NCBI RefSeq assembly: GCF_015752285.1
Contig: NZ_JADOUY010000001.1
Span: 186,001-250,000, forward strand
Direction: 5' to 3'
DNA: 64,000 bases
From: Mycetocola_A sp015752285
Lineage (GTDB): Bacteria; Actinomycetota; Actinomycetes; Actinomycetales; Microbacteriaceae
Below are positions 35,725 through 43,990 of the stretch, piece by piece. The notes beneath the pieces were generated by a model, which saw only the letters and a program-made list of their open reading frames with translations, had not been told where the DNA came from and made no database searches. The translations under genes and the position numbers were made by a program. Positions within the stretch are counted from its first letter, which is position 1. The number at the start of each line of letters is the position of its first letter.

Positions 35725-37425
35725 ATGAATTCGCGCAACAGCTCAGAGTGGTGGCGTTCGGCCGTCATCTACCAGATCTACCCCCGCTCCTTCGCGGATG
35801 CGAACGGTGACGGTATCGGCGACCTCCCCGGCATCACGTCGAGGCTTTCGGCATTGAAGTCGCTCGGGATCGACGCCATCTGGCTCTCCCCCTTCATGAC
35901 GAGCCCGCAGAAGGATGCCGGCTACGACGTCGCCGACTACTGCGACGTCGATCCGATCTTCGGGAGCCTCTCGGATTTCGACGCGATGACGACCAAGGCC
36001 CACGATTACGGCATCCGGGTCATCGTCGACCTCGTTCCGAACCACTCATCAGACGCCCACCCCTGGTTCCAGGCCGCGCTGGCTGCTGCGCCCGGGTCGC
36101 CGGAACGCGGGCGGTACATCTTCCGCGACGGCACGGGTGAGAACGGCGAGATCGAGCCGAACAACTGGCAGAGCGTCTTCGGTGGACCGGCCTGGACCCG
36201 CACCACCGACGCCGACGGCACCCCTGGCCAGTGGTACCTGCACATCTTCGACACCAGCCAGCCCGACTTCGACTGGACCAACGACGAGGTTCGGGAGATG
36301 TTCCGCGGCGTGCTCCGGTTCTGGCTCGACCGCGGAGTCGACGGTTTCCGGGTCGACGTCGCCCACGGCATGATCAAGGCCGACGGCCTGCCCGACTACA
36401 CGCCGCCTGCGGAGGGCGGCAGCATGGGCGGAAGCGGCACACCGCTCGGCCTCGAGCCTGCGATCGATGACATCGGTGAAGACGGGGCTCCGTACTGGGG
36501 CCAGGAGGGCGTGCACGACATCTACCGCGACTGGCACACGCTCCTCGAGGAGTACGAGGGCGACCGTGTCCTCTGCGCTGAGGCGTGGGTCGAGCCGCTG
36601 TCGAAGATGGCGAAGTGGGTGCGGCCGGACGAGATGCAGCAGGCATTCAATTTCCCGTACCTCGAGACGCCGTGGCAGGCATCCGCCCTGCGTGCCGTCA
36701 TCGATGAATCGCTCGAAGCGTTCAGCGCCGTCGACGCACCGAGCACCTGGGTGCTGTCGAACCACGACGTCGTGCGTCACGCGTCGCGCCTCGCCGTCAC
36801 GGCCGAGAACCCCCAGGGTCACGGCATCGGGCCGAAGAGCCCGGGGCAGCCGATCCGTGAGACGGGACTGCGCCGTGCGCGGGCGGCCACCGCCCTCATG
36901 CTCGCACTCCCCGGCGGAGCCTACCTCTACCAGGGCGAGGAGCTCGGCCTGCCCGAGGTCATCGACCTGCCGGACGAGGCTCGCCAGGATCCGACCTGGT
37001 TCCGTACCGACCGCGAGCGGTATGGCCGCGACGGATGCCGTGTGCCGATTCCGTGGGAAGCCGGTACCCCGGCGTACGGTTTCAACACCACCGGGGCCGC
37101 CTGGTTGCCGCAGCCGGCGGACTGGGACGGCTACGCCCGCGCCAGTCAGGTCGGTGTCGAGGGCTCGACACTCGAGCTGTACCGCGAAGCCCTGCGCATC
37201 CGCCGTGAGCACGGGCTCGGGCTCGGCTCGCTGAGCTGGGTCGACGGCTTCGAGGAATCCGTTGTCGCGTTCAGCAACGGTGCCGTCACCGTGATCGCGA
37301 ACACCGGGTCCACGATCGCCGCCATACCCGAGCCGTTCGCTTCGGCAGAGGTGCTCCTCTCGAGCGGCGCGGTCGACGGATCGACGATCGGTGCAGACAC
37401 GACCGTGTGGGTGCTGACGCCGTAA
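35725..37425 (+). CDS. GH13 alpha-glucosidase (oligo-1,6-glucosidase/maltase type)
   Basis: A 566-residue cytoplasmic GH13 enzyme. WWRSAVIYQIYPRSFADANGDGIGDL, in two conserved pieces, opens the barrel; DLVPNHSSD is conserved region I. Catalytic residues are Asp211 in GFRVDVAHG, Glu286 in AEAWVEP and Asp348 in SNHDVV. The YLYQGEELGLPEV segment is typical of alpha-glucosidases acting on the non-reducing end. It releases glucose from the maltose or isomaltose imported by MalEFG. Divergent from malE with a shared 279-base regulatory region holding two LacI-type operators. Residue after region II suggests alpha-1,4 or mixed linkage; I do not decide. Confidence 0.92.
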   Translation: MNSRNSSEWWRSAVIYQIYPRSFADANGDGIGDLPGITSRLSALKSLGIDAIWLSPFMTSPQKDAGYDVADYCDVDPIFGSLSDFDAMTTKAHDYGIRVIVDLVPNHSSDAHPWFQAALAAAPGSPERGRYIFRDGTGENGEIEPNNWQSVFGGPAWTRTTDADGTPGQWYLHIFDTSQPDFDWTNDEVREMFRGVLRFWLDRGVDGFRVDVAHGMIKADGLPDYTPPAEGGSMGGSGTPLGLEPAIDDIGEDGAPYWGQEGVHDIYRDWHTLLEEYEGDRVLCAEAWVEPLSKMAKWVRPDEMQQAFNFPYLETPWQASALRAVIDESLEAFSAVDAPSTWVLSNHDVVRHASRLAVTAENPQGHGIGPKSPGQPIRETGLRRARAATALMLALPGGAYLYQGEELGLPEVIDLPDEARQDPTWFRTDRERYGRDGCRVPIPWEAGTPAYGFNTTGAAWLPQPADWDGYARASQVGVEGSTLELYREALRIRREHGLGLGSLSWVDGFEESVVAFSNGAVTVIANTGSTIAAIPEPFASAEVLLSSGAVDGSTIGADTTVWVLTP

Positions 37426-37817
37426 CCCGCGTGTGGCGTGGGGCGGGTGGCTGCGGCTGCCTGCCCTTCTTCTTCGGTCGATCGGCGAGGGAATATCGGG
37501 ATCGTGTCGCGCCCCGTCAGTGTCACGAACCGCGGTTCTGGTGCTCACAACGACCGCGAACCGCCGATGGACCCGCGACGACGATGTGGCATCCGTTCGT
37601 CTGCGACCCGGTGCGGGCATGCGCCCAGCCGCAGCTTGCGACCAAACGAACCCAGGCGGCAGCGGCGTCCATTCACCCGTCGCTTATGTCGGTCTCCTGA
37701 CCGGAGAGTCGGCATTGGCGACGGCTGAACCACGCGGCTGGCCGGTGTCATTCGTTCGTCCGTCGCTTGTGCGGAAAATCGCGCCCGAACACGATCTTTC
37801 GCGACGGATCCTATTTG
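37426..37817. other. intergenic stretch without a convincing gene
   Basis: About 390 bases with no supported gene; frames here are short, Arg/Ser-rich and lack ribosome sites. It holds a perfect 12-bp palindrome GAACCGCGGTTC (37527-37538) and a short hairpin near 37694-37710. Two imperfect direct repeats of CCGTCGCTT occur near 37676 and 37760. It may be the remains of a decayed gene, but no family can be seen. Confidence 0.5.
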
Positions 37818-37850
37818 GCTATTGACTATAGCTAAACGGCTATGCATACT
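37818..37850 (+). promoter_or_regulatory. promoter with overlapping inverted repeats for a leaderless hydrolase/TetR operon
   Basis: TTGACT (37822-37827) and CATACT (37845-37850) are separated by 17 bases, a good sigma-70 type promoter. The -10 ends six bases before the ATG at 37857, so the transcript should start on or within a base of the start codon. GCTAT (37818), ATAGC (37828) and GCTAT (37839) form two overlapping inverted repeats over the promoter, a likely TetR operator. Confidence 0.75.
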
Positions 37851-37856
37851 AACTAA

Positions 37857-38690
37857 ATGACCTCCCCCACCCCGGCTCCTGCCGCTTCGACGCAGTTCAT
37901 CACTCGCCCCGAGGGGCGAGTCGCCTACGACCTCCAGGGTTCCGGCCCCCTCGTCATCCTCGTTCCGGGTATGGGAGAGTTGCGGTCCTCGTACCGGTTC
38001 CTCACCCCGGCCCTCGTCGCCGGGGGCTACTCCGTCGCGACGACCGACCTCCGCGGTCACGGAGACAGCGACGCCACCTTCACCTCGTACGGAGACGTCG
38101 AAACTGCCGGCGACGTGCAGGCACTGATCACCGAACTCGGCGGATCCGCCGTGGTCGTCGGCAACTCGCTGGCCGCCGGTGCAGCGGTCATCGTCGCCGC
38201 CGACCACCCCGACCAGGTCGACGGTCTGGTGCTCGTTGGCCCGTTCGTGCGGAACCCTCCGTCGAACGTCTTCATTCGCGGGATGTTCCGGGCAATGATG
38301 GCCCCACTCTGGATCGCCAGCGTATGGAAGAGCTACATGCCCACTCTCTACGCCGGCCGCAAGCCCGTCGACTTCGACGAATACCGCACGGCGGTCGTGA
38401 GCAGCCTCAGGCGCAAGGCGTACGGCACGGCGTTCTCTCTCACCACCCAGCAGACCGACCACGACCCCGCCGAGGCTAAGCTCAGTGCCGTGACCGCACC
38501 GACGATCGTTCTCATGGGCGAGAAAGACCCGGATTTCAAGGACCCAGCCGCCGAGGCGGCGTTCATCGGAAGCGCACTCGATGCCGAGGTCATCATGGTC
38601 GCTGAGGCCGGGCACTACCCGCAGTCGCAACAGCCTGACGTGACCGCCAACGCGGTACTCACGTTCCTGAAGACCGTGCAGCGTGCCTAG
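37857..38690 (+). CDS. alpha/beta-hydrolase
   Basis: A 277-residue alpha/beta-hydrolase. The oxyanion region is VILVPGMGELRSSYR, the nucleophile elbow is VVGNSLAAG with Ser near residue 103 (GNS in place of GHS), the acid Asp lies in LMGEKDPDF, and the His in EAGHYPQSQQPD. It closely resembles hydrolases that are encoded together with a TetR regulator in actinobacteria and act on esters or lactones. There is no ribosome site because the message appears leaderless. Its end overlaps the TetR gene by eight bases. Confidence 0.88.
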   Translation: MTSPTPAPAASTQFITRPEGRVAYDLQGSGPLVILVPGMGELRSSYRFLTPALVAGGYSVATTDLRGHGDSDATFTSYGDVETAGDVQALITELGGSAVVVGNSLAAGAAVIVAADHPDQVDGLVLVGPFVRNPPSNVFIRGMFRAMMAPLWIASVWKSYMPTLYAGRKPVDFDEYRTAVVSSLRRKAYGTAFSLTTQQTDHDPAEAKLSAVTAPTIVLMGEKDPDFKDPAAEAAFIGSALDAEVIMVAEAGHYPQSQQPDVTANAVLTFLKTVQRA

Positions 38691-39294
38691 GGCCGGCCTC
38701 ACCCGCGATCGGGTCGTCGAGGCGGCAGCGGCGATGGTCGATGAGGTCGGTCTCCACCGGTTGACGCTCGCCGCTTTGGCCGAACGCCTCGGCATCCGCC
38801 AGCCTTCGATCTACAAGCACATCGACTCGCTGGCCGGCCTGCACCGCGACATCTCCGTCCAGGCCAAACGCGAGCTGGGCGACGTGCTCGCCCGGGCAGC
38901 GGTCGGTCGATCAGGAGCTGCAGCCATCAGCTCGATGTCACACGCCTACCGCGACTGGGCGCGCGCACACCCCGCTCGGTATGAAGCATCCCAGCGGATG
39001 CCGACCGCCGGCGACATCGAGGACGAGGCGGTTTCGCTCGCCGGAATCCAGGTCATCGCAGATGTGCTTGCCGCGTACGACCTGGCTGGTGACGACGCGA
39101 TCGACGCGATCCGGGCTCTCCGCTCCACCCTCCATGGGTTCATCTCCTTCGAAACAGCAGGATCGTTCGCCATGAGCGCGAGCATCGACCGCAGCTTCGG
39201 GCGACTCGTCCACGGCTTCACCGTCGCCCTCACCCAGTGGACCGACCAGGACATGCCCGATGCGACTGAGCTCCCGCTCGCTGACAAAGCGTGA
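38683..39294 (+). CDS. TetR-family transcriptional regulator
   Basis: Encodes 203 residues from GTG 38683. Residues 5-55 form the TetR helix-turn-helix (RDRVVEAAAAMVDEVGLHRLTLAALAERLGIRQPSIYKHI, whose recognition helix is RQPSIYKH). The C-terminal part includes LRSTLHGFISFE, a pattern of the WHG (TetR_C_33) group. It is translated in overlap with the hydrolase gene and most likely represses the shared promoter by binding the inverted repeats at 37818-37843, releasing on binding the hydrolase substrate or product. Confidence 0.88.
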   Translation: MPRAGLTRDRVVEAAAAMVDEVGLHRLTLAALAERLGIRQPSIYKHIDSLAGLHRDISVQAKRELGDVLARAAVGRSGAAAISSMSHAYRDWARAHPARYEASQRMPTAGDIEDEAVSLAGIQVIADVLAAYDLAGDDAIDAIRALRSTLHGFISFETAGSFAMSASIDRSFGRLVHGFTVALTQWTDQDMPDATELPLADKA

Positions 39295-39377
39295 AACCCA
39301 TCGATCGCTCGATTGCCGTGACCGCACGCCAGACTCGCAGCGGAGCATGACCCGCCGGTCCATGCTTAGCTGGGCCC

Positions 39378-40109
39378 ATGAGCGCGACTGAGTCGACACC
39401 ACCCGGTTCCCACGCGGACGAACCGCACTCCGATGCGATCGCCTCACGGCTCAACTGGCTCCGCGCCGGCGTGCTCGGTGCGAACGACGGCATCGTGTCT
39501 GTCGCCGCCATCGTCGTCGGTGTCGCAGGAGCGACGAGCGCCTTCTTTCCGATCGTCACCGCAGGCATGGCCGGACTTGTCGGCGGTGCCATCTCCATGG
39601 CACTCGGGGAGTACGTGTCCGTGTCGAGCCAGCGCGACAGCGAACGCGCCCTCATCGCCAAGGAGCGCGCCGAGCTCCGTGACATGCCCGAGCAGGAACT
39701 CGACGAACTGACCGGCCTGCTCGCCGCCCGCGGGCTGTCGGATGCCACGGCCAGGCAGGTCGCCGTCGAACTCACCGCACACGATCCTGTCGCCGCCCAC
39801 TTGTCGCTCGAGCTCAACATCGACGAGGAGCAGGTGGCGAACCCGTGGCACGCCGCACTGGCATCCGCCATCGCTTTCACCGTCGGCGCAATCCTGCCGA
39901 TGCTCGCTGTGCTGTTGCCACCGGCCGAGTGGCGCATCCCCGTGACGTTCGTTTCGGTCCTTCTCGCCCTCGCCCTCACCGGCGCGCTCGGGGCACGCCT
40001 CGGCGGCAGTCCGCTCCTACGGCCGACGATCCGGGTGGTGGTCGGCGGCGCGCTCGCCCTCGCGGCCACCTTCGCGATCGGCTCCCTGCTGGGCACGACG
40101 ATCGCGTAA
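39378..40109 (+). CDS. VIT1/CCC1-family iron/manganese transporter
   Basis: A 243-residue membrane protein of the vacuolar iron transporter family. It has the first-span motif GVLGANDGIVSVAAIVVGVAGA, the second span with MAGLVGGAISMALGEYVSVSSQRDSE, a cytoplasmic helical section (about 85-145, rich in Glu and Ala) that binds metal in plant VIT, and three further spans. Such bacterial members export Fe2+ or Mn2+ from the cytoplasm. It stands alone with no Fur or ferritin gene beside it, so regulation is unknown. Confidence 0.88.
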   Translation: MSATESTPPGSHADEPHSDAIASRLNWLRAGVLGANDGIVSVAAIVVGVAGATSAFFPIVTAGMAGLVGGAISMALGEYVSVSSQRDSERALIAKERAELRDMPEQELDELTGLLAARGLSDATARQVAVELTAHDPVAAHLSLELNIDEEQVANPWHAALASAIAFTVGAILPMLAVLLPPAEWRIPVTFVSVLLALALTGALGARLGGSPLLRPTIRVVVGGALALAATFAIGSLLGTTIA

Positions 40110-40115
40110 CAACGA

Positions 40116-40520
40116 TCAGTTGCCGCGACCGACGATCTCGCCGGCGTTCGCGCCGACCCAGCGCACGAGCGGGATCAGGTGGTCAGCCAACTCGCGTCCT
40201 CGATCGGTGAGGCTGTACTCCACGTGGGGCGGGATGCTCGGGTGGGCGTCCCGCAGGACGAAGCCGTCGCCCTCGAGCGTGCGCAGGGTCTGTGCGAGCA
40301 TCTTCTCGCTGATGCCCTCGATGCTCCGCCGGAGCTCTCCCCAGCGCAGCGTCTCGCCCGAGAGCGCGACGAGGATGAGCACGCCCCACTTGCTTGTGAC
40401 GTGGTCGAGCACGACACGGCTGGCGCAGTTGGCGGCGAAGACCGTCGCTCCACCGGCCTCGCGTGAACCGACGAGCTCAGCGAGCCGCTCCCGGGTGTTG
40501 GATGCCGTCGTGTCTGCCAT
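40116..40520 (-). CDS. HxlR-family regulator, QorR-like
   Basis: Encodes 134 residues from ATG 40520. The winged helix has the HxlR marks SRVVLDHVTSKWGVLILVAL, the RWGELRRSIEGISEKMLAQTLRTLEGDG recognition part, and EYSLTDRGREL. A single Cys (Cys31 in FAANCASRV) lies just before the first helix, the position of the redox-sensing Cys in QorR of Corynebacterium glutamicum and HypR/YodB. It is divergent from an NmrA-type quinone reductase, and a perfect palindrome touches its start codon. I infer thiol-based sensing of quinones or diamide-like stress. The two genes match the C. glutamicum qorR/qor2 layout. Confidence 0.85.
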   Translation of the reverse strand: MADTTASNTRERLAELVGSREAGGATVFAANCASRVVLDHVTSKWGVLILVALSGETLRWGELRRSIEGISEKMLAQTLRTLEGDGFVLRDAHPSIPPHVEYSLTDRGRELADHLIPLVRWVGANAGEIVGRGN

Positions 40521-40535
40521 GGTAAGTAGCTTACC
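40521..40535. promoter_or_regulatory. palindromic operator of the QorR-like regulator
   Basis: GGTAAGTAGCTTACC is a perfect inverted repeat (arms GGTAAG and CTTACC, spacer TAG) abutting the regulator's start codon. HxlR/DUF24 proteins bind such sites, so autorepression and control of the divergent reductase gene are likely. Confidence 0.75.
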
Positions 40536-40627
40536 TAAAAGTGGGTACTGCGAATAGGGAAGTACTTCTGCCTTCCCACGGTTCACTCGAGGACAGGCGC
40601 GCAGATGCGGGCCATCGAAAGGAAACC

Positions 40628-41494
40628 ATGTCATTCGTCGTCACCGGGGCAACCGGATCTCTGGGCCGCCTCATCATCGACCACCTTCTCACCCGCGGCG
40701 CCGACCCGGCGTCGATCGTCGGCGTCGGTCGCAACGCCGATCGGCTTGCGGAGCTGGCCGCCACCGGCATCCGCACCGCCGTCGTCGACTACGCCGACCG
40801 GTCGACCCTGGATGCCGCATTCGCCGGCGCCAGCACCCTGATGCTCGTGTCTGGCAGCGAGGTCGGCCAGCGCGTCGAACAGCACTCGAACGCCATCGAC
40901 GCCGCAACCGCAGCCGGAATCTCACGGATCGTCTACACCAGCGCACCTCACGCAGACGCGACCGCTCTGATCCTCGCCCCCGAGCACAAGGCGACCGAGG
41001 AGCTTCTGCGCGGATCGGGCACCCCATTCACGATCCTCCGGAACAACTGGTACACCGAGAACTATCTCGAGACCGTCGAGCAGGCTCGTGCCACCGGTGT
41101 GTACCTCGCGAGCACCGGCGAAGGACGCGTCGCGAGCGCCTCCCGCACCGACTACGCCGAAGCTGCCGCCGCCGTTCTGCTGGAGAACGGACACGAGAAC
41201 ACCGTCTACGAACTCTCCGGCGACGTCGCGTGGGACGGCACCGAGTTCGCCGCAGCGCTCAGCGTGATCACCGGCCGAAACGTGATCTACACGCCGGTGA
41301 GCCCGGAGGAGCACACCACGGTTCTCCTCGAAGCCGGCCTCGACGAGGGCACGGCCGGGTTCGTCGTTGCGCTCGATGAGAACATCCGCGATGGGCTGCT
41401 CGCCGAGACGTCTGGCGACCTCAGCCGGCTGATCGGACGACCGACGACGCCGCTCGTCGCGGGTCTCGCTGTCGGGCGCAGGGCAACCGCGTAA
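40628..41494 (+). CDS. NmrA/QorB-type NAD(P)H-dependent quinone oxidoreductase
   Basis: Encodes 288 residues from ATG 40628 (AAAGGA upstream; a longer frame to 40541 is not supported). The Rossmann loop is VVTGATGSLGRLI, followed by VGRNADRL, then IVYTSAP and a FTILRNNWYTENY stretch typical of QorB-like atypical SDRs, which lack the Tyr-x3-Lys catalytic pair. Known relatives reduce quinones with NADPH. It is divergent from an HxlR-type redox sensor and the palindrome at 40521-40535 lies in the shared region, which supports a stress-induced quinone reductase. Confidence 0.87.
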   Translation: MSFVVTGATGSLGRLIIDHLLTRGADPASIVGVGRNADRLAELAATGIRTAVVDYADRSTLDAAFAGASTLMLVSGSEVGQRVEQHSNAIDAATAAGISRIVYTSAPHADATALILAPEHKATEELLRGSGTPFTILRNNWYTENYLETVEQARATGVYLASTGEGRVASASRTDYAEAAAAVLLENGHENTVYELSGDVAWDGTEFAAALSVITGRNVIYTPVSPEEHTTVLLEAGLDEGTAGFVVALDENIRDGLLAETSGDLSRLIGRPTTPLVAGLAVGRRATA

Positions 41495-41522
41495 CGCTCG
41501 ACAGGAACATTCGTGCAACACG

Positions 41523-41576
41523 CACGCTCAACAGGAGGATTCGGCTGTTTTCCGGCCGATCCACCTGTTGAGCGTG
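41523..41576. terminator. long inverted repeat between convergent genes
   Basis: A perfect 13-bp outer stem (41523-41535 with 41564-41576; arm CACGCTCAACAGG) encloses further pairing between GGATTCGG and CCGATCC. A direct copy of its left side (CGCTCGACAGGA) begins near 41496, 29 bases earlier. It separates the convergent reductase and permease genes and probably terminates both; no U-tract is present. Confidence 0.7.
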
Positions 41577-41589
41577 ACAGCCCAGCGGC

Positions 41590-42927
41590 TCAAGCAGTCC
41601 GGCGGCGAATCAGCCTGGCGACGAAGTACAGGACGACGCCGAGGGCGAGCAGCGCGCCGCCGAAGAGCCACACGATCCCGCTCTGCTGGGTCAGAAGCAG
41701 CACGCACGAGGCGACACCCAGCACGGGGACGATGGTCCAGACGCGGAAGTGCTTGTGCGCGACCTTGTCTTTGCGCAGCACCAGCACAGCGATGTTCGTC
41801 GAGATGAAGACGAACAGCAGCAGAAGCACCACGGTTTCGGCGAGCGTCGACAGGTCGCCGACCAGGGTGAGCAGCATCGCAACGACAGTGGTGGCGACGA
41901 TCGCGGCCCACGGCGTGCGTCGGTTCGGCAGCACCTTGCCGAGTGCACTGGGAAGCAGCCCGTGCTCGGCCATTCCGTAGGTGAGACGGCTCGACATGAT
42001 CATCGTGAGCAGCGCGCCGTTCGCGACAGCGACGAGGGCGATGAGGCTGAACAGCCAGTCGGGGACTCCGACACCGGATGCCGCGACGACCGCCAGCAGC
42101 GGACCGGACGACTCGGACAGTTCCTCGGCCGGCAGCGCGATCGCGCTGGCCAGGGCGACGAGGATGTAGACGATTCCGGCCGTGGCGAGCGAGCCGAACA
42201 GGGCAAGCGGGTAGACCTTGCTGGGGTTACGGATCTCCTCGGCCACATTCGCGGAGGTCTCGAATCCGACGAATGAGTAGTACGCGATGATCGCTGCGCT
42301 GAGGGTGGCCAACGCGGGCACGGAGCCTTCAGGGAACTGGCCGACCCGCGAGACTTCCCCGCCGCCGTTGCCGAGCATCACGGCGACGACCACGATCACG
42401 ATCACGAGACCGCTGAGCTCGATGATCGTCATGACCACGTTGCTCTTCAGCGATTCGCTGATCCCCCGGGCGTTGAGGCACGCGACGAGTACGAGGAACA
42501 CCATCGCGGCCGGGATCGCAGGCACATCGATGAACGTCGAGAGATACTGCCCCGAGAACGCGAGCGACAGACCGGCCGCACTCGTCACTCCGGCGGCGAG
42601 CATGCTGAACCCGACGAGGAACGAGATGATCGGCTGTTTGAACGCGCGCTCGGCAAAGACGGCCGCGCCTCCGGCTCGCGGATACTTCGTCACCAGTTCG
42701 GCGTACGACCCGGCGGTCAGCAGCGCGAGGAGAAGCGCAACGACGAGCGGCGCCCACAGTGCCCCGCCGACATTTTCGGAGAGGACGCCCATGAGGGCAT
42801 AGATACCGGCCCCGAGCACATCACCGAGGATGAAGAGAAAGAGCAGTGGACCGGTGATCTTCTGCTTCAGTTTCGACGCCGGTGCGGCATCCGTCGTCGG
42901 AGTCTGTGGTGCTGTTGCGGCTGTCAT
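41590..42927 (-). CDS. APC-family amino-acid permease
   Basis: A 445-residue membrane protein with about 12 spans. The first span has the APC signature LFILGDVLGAGIYALMGVLSENVGG, and the SYAELVTKYPRAGGAAVFAERAF segment of span 3 is a family mark. The YYSFVGFETSANVAEEIRNPSKVYP region (span 6 and loop) is typical of cationic and broad-range amino-acid importers. GGGAGG lies before the ATG. Substrate is not decidable from the sequence. It stands alone between the NmrA gene and an inositol monophosphatase. Confidence 0.88.
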   Translation of the reverse strand: MTAATAPQTPTTDAAPASKLKQKITGPLLFLFILGDVLGAGIYALMGVLSENVGGALWAPLVVALLLALLTAGSYAELVTKYPRAGGAAVFAERAFKQPIISFLVGFSMLAAGVTSAAGLSLAFSGQYLSTFIDVPAIPAAMVFLVLVACLNARGISESLKSNVVMTIIELSGLVIVIVVVAVMLGNGGGEVSRVGQFPEGSVPALATLSAAIIAYYSFVGFETSANVAEEIRNPSKVYPLALFGSLATAGIVYILVALASAIALPAEELSESSGPLLAVVAASGVGVPDWLFSLIALVAVANGALLTMIMSSRLTYGMAEHGLLPSALGKVLPNRRTPWAAIVATTVVAMLLTLVGDLSTLAETVVLLLLFVFISTNIAVLVLRKDKVAHKHFRVWTIVPVLGVASCVLLLTQQSGIVWLFGGALLALGVVLYFVARLIRRRTA

Positions 42928-43023
42928 GGTGTTGCCTCCCGGGATGCAACCCTAGAAGCACGGTCAATTGCCCCCAATTTCCGGCCAAAGGCTTGCATTT
43001 CGCGCGTCGACGAGGCATAGGGG

Positions 43024-43839
43024 TCAGCCGAGAACGGATGCCTCCGCGCCAGCGTCGAGAAGCATCTCGTGCAGTTCGTCGAAGAGCCGTGGCTCAGCAG
43101 CCAGGGTGAAGTCGCGACTGGCGGCCACACCATTCAGCCCGCCGACGCGCGCGCCGGCCTCCTGGGCGATAAGGGCTCCAGCGGCGTGATCCCACGGATT
43201 CAGCCCGCGTTCGTAATAGGCGTCGAGTCGACCGCAGGCGACCCAGCAGAGGTCGAGTGCCGCGGACCCGACGCGACGGATATCGCGCACCTGCCCGATC
43301 AGCTGCTGGACGATCCCGGCCTGCCAGATCCGTCGCTCGGCATTGTAGGAAAAACCGGTGCCCACCATCGCGAGCGCGGCATCGACAGCAGGGTTGGCGT
43401 GGATCGGCGAGCCGTTGAGCGTAGCTCCGGCTCCGCGTGCGGCGCTGAAGGTCTCCCCGGTCGCCGGGTTAACGACGGTCGCGGCGAGCGCCGTCCAGGT
43501 CTGCGGATCGGGGTCACCCTCGATCACGCCGATACTCACCGCGTAGTTGGGGATGTCGTAGAGGTAGTTCACCGTGCCGTCGATGGGGTCGACGACCCAG
43601 GTGATGCCGGTGGAGCTCGACGTGGCATCCGATTCTTCCCCGAAAAATCCGTCCCCGGGTCGCGCATCGGCGATCAGGGACCGGATGAGGTCTTCGGACT
43701 CCCGATCGGCGAGGGTGACGACGTCGACCGCTGAGGACTTCGTCGCAGCGACCGTGACCCCTTCGTGCCTGCGGCGGAGGATGAGTTCCCCGGCGCGGGT
43801 GGCGATGTCGGTGGCCAGCAACTGCAGGTCTGAACTCAC
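43024..43839 (-). CDS. inositol monophosphatase-family protein
   Basis: Encodes 271 residues from GTG 43839 (AGAGG upstream); the longer frame to 43908 enters the preceding non-coding region. The metal-dependent phosphatase motifs are complete: GFFGEES (Glu), WVVDPIDGTVNYLYDIPNY (Asp-x-Ile-Asp-Gly-Thr), and NPWDHAAGALIAQEAG. It hydrolyses inositol-1-phosphate or a related phosphate such as histidinol phosphate or fructose-1,6-bisphosphate. No inositol pathway genes are next to it, so the physiological substrate is left open. Confidence 0.9.
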   Translation of the reverse strand: MSSDLQLLATDIATRAGELILRRRHEGVTVAATKSSAVDVVTLADRESEDLIRSLIADARPGDGFFGEESDATSSSTGITWVVDPIDGTVNYLYDIPNYAVSIGVIEGDPDPQTWTALAATVVNPATGETFSAARGAGATLNGSPIHANPAVDAALAMVGTGFSYNAERRIWQAGIVQQLIGQVRDIRRVGSAALDLCWVACGRLDAYYERGLNPWDHAAGALIAQEAGARVGGLNGVAASRDFTLAAEPRLFDELHEMLLDAGAEASVLG

Positions 43840-43905
43840 AGGGGAATCCTCTCGCTTCGTCCTCCCAACGCTAGACCACCGGCCAGACGGCCCGCATCGC
43901 ACACG

Positions 43906-43943
43906 CACGAGCCCCGCCCTTCTTCCGAAGGCCGGGGCTCGTG
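43906..43943 (-). terminator. hairpin after the giant secreted protein gene
   Basis: A perfect 11-bp stem (43906-43916 with 43933-43943; CACGAGCCCCG) with a 16-base interior that can pair further (CTTC/GAAG). It lies 48 bases past the stop at 43991 on the same strand. No U-tract. Confidence 0.7.
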
Positions 43944-43990
43944 ATCGTCATCTCGTTGCGGGCAGCTCTCGCCCGACAGCTCCGACGGCG

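Noticed and set aside
37433..37825. 130-codon frame in the gap after the alpha-glucosidase
   Set aside because: No ribosome site, no recognisable motif, ends at the promoter of the next gene; not listed as a gene.
37545..38795. 416-codon frame opposite the hydrolase and TetR genes
   Set aside because: Antisense to two well-supported genes; composition is that of a shadow frame.
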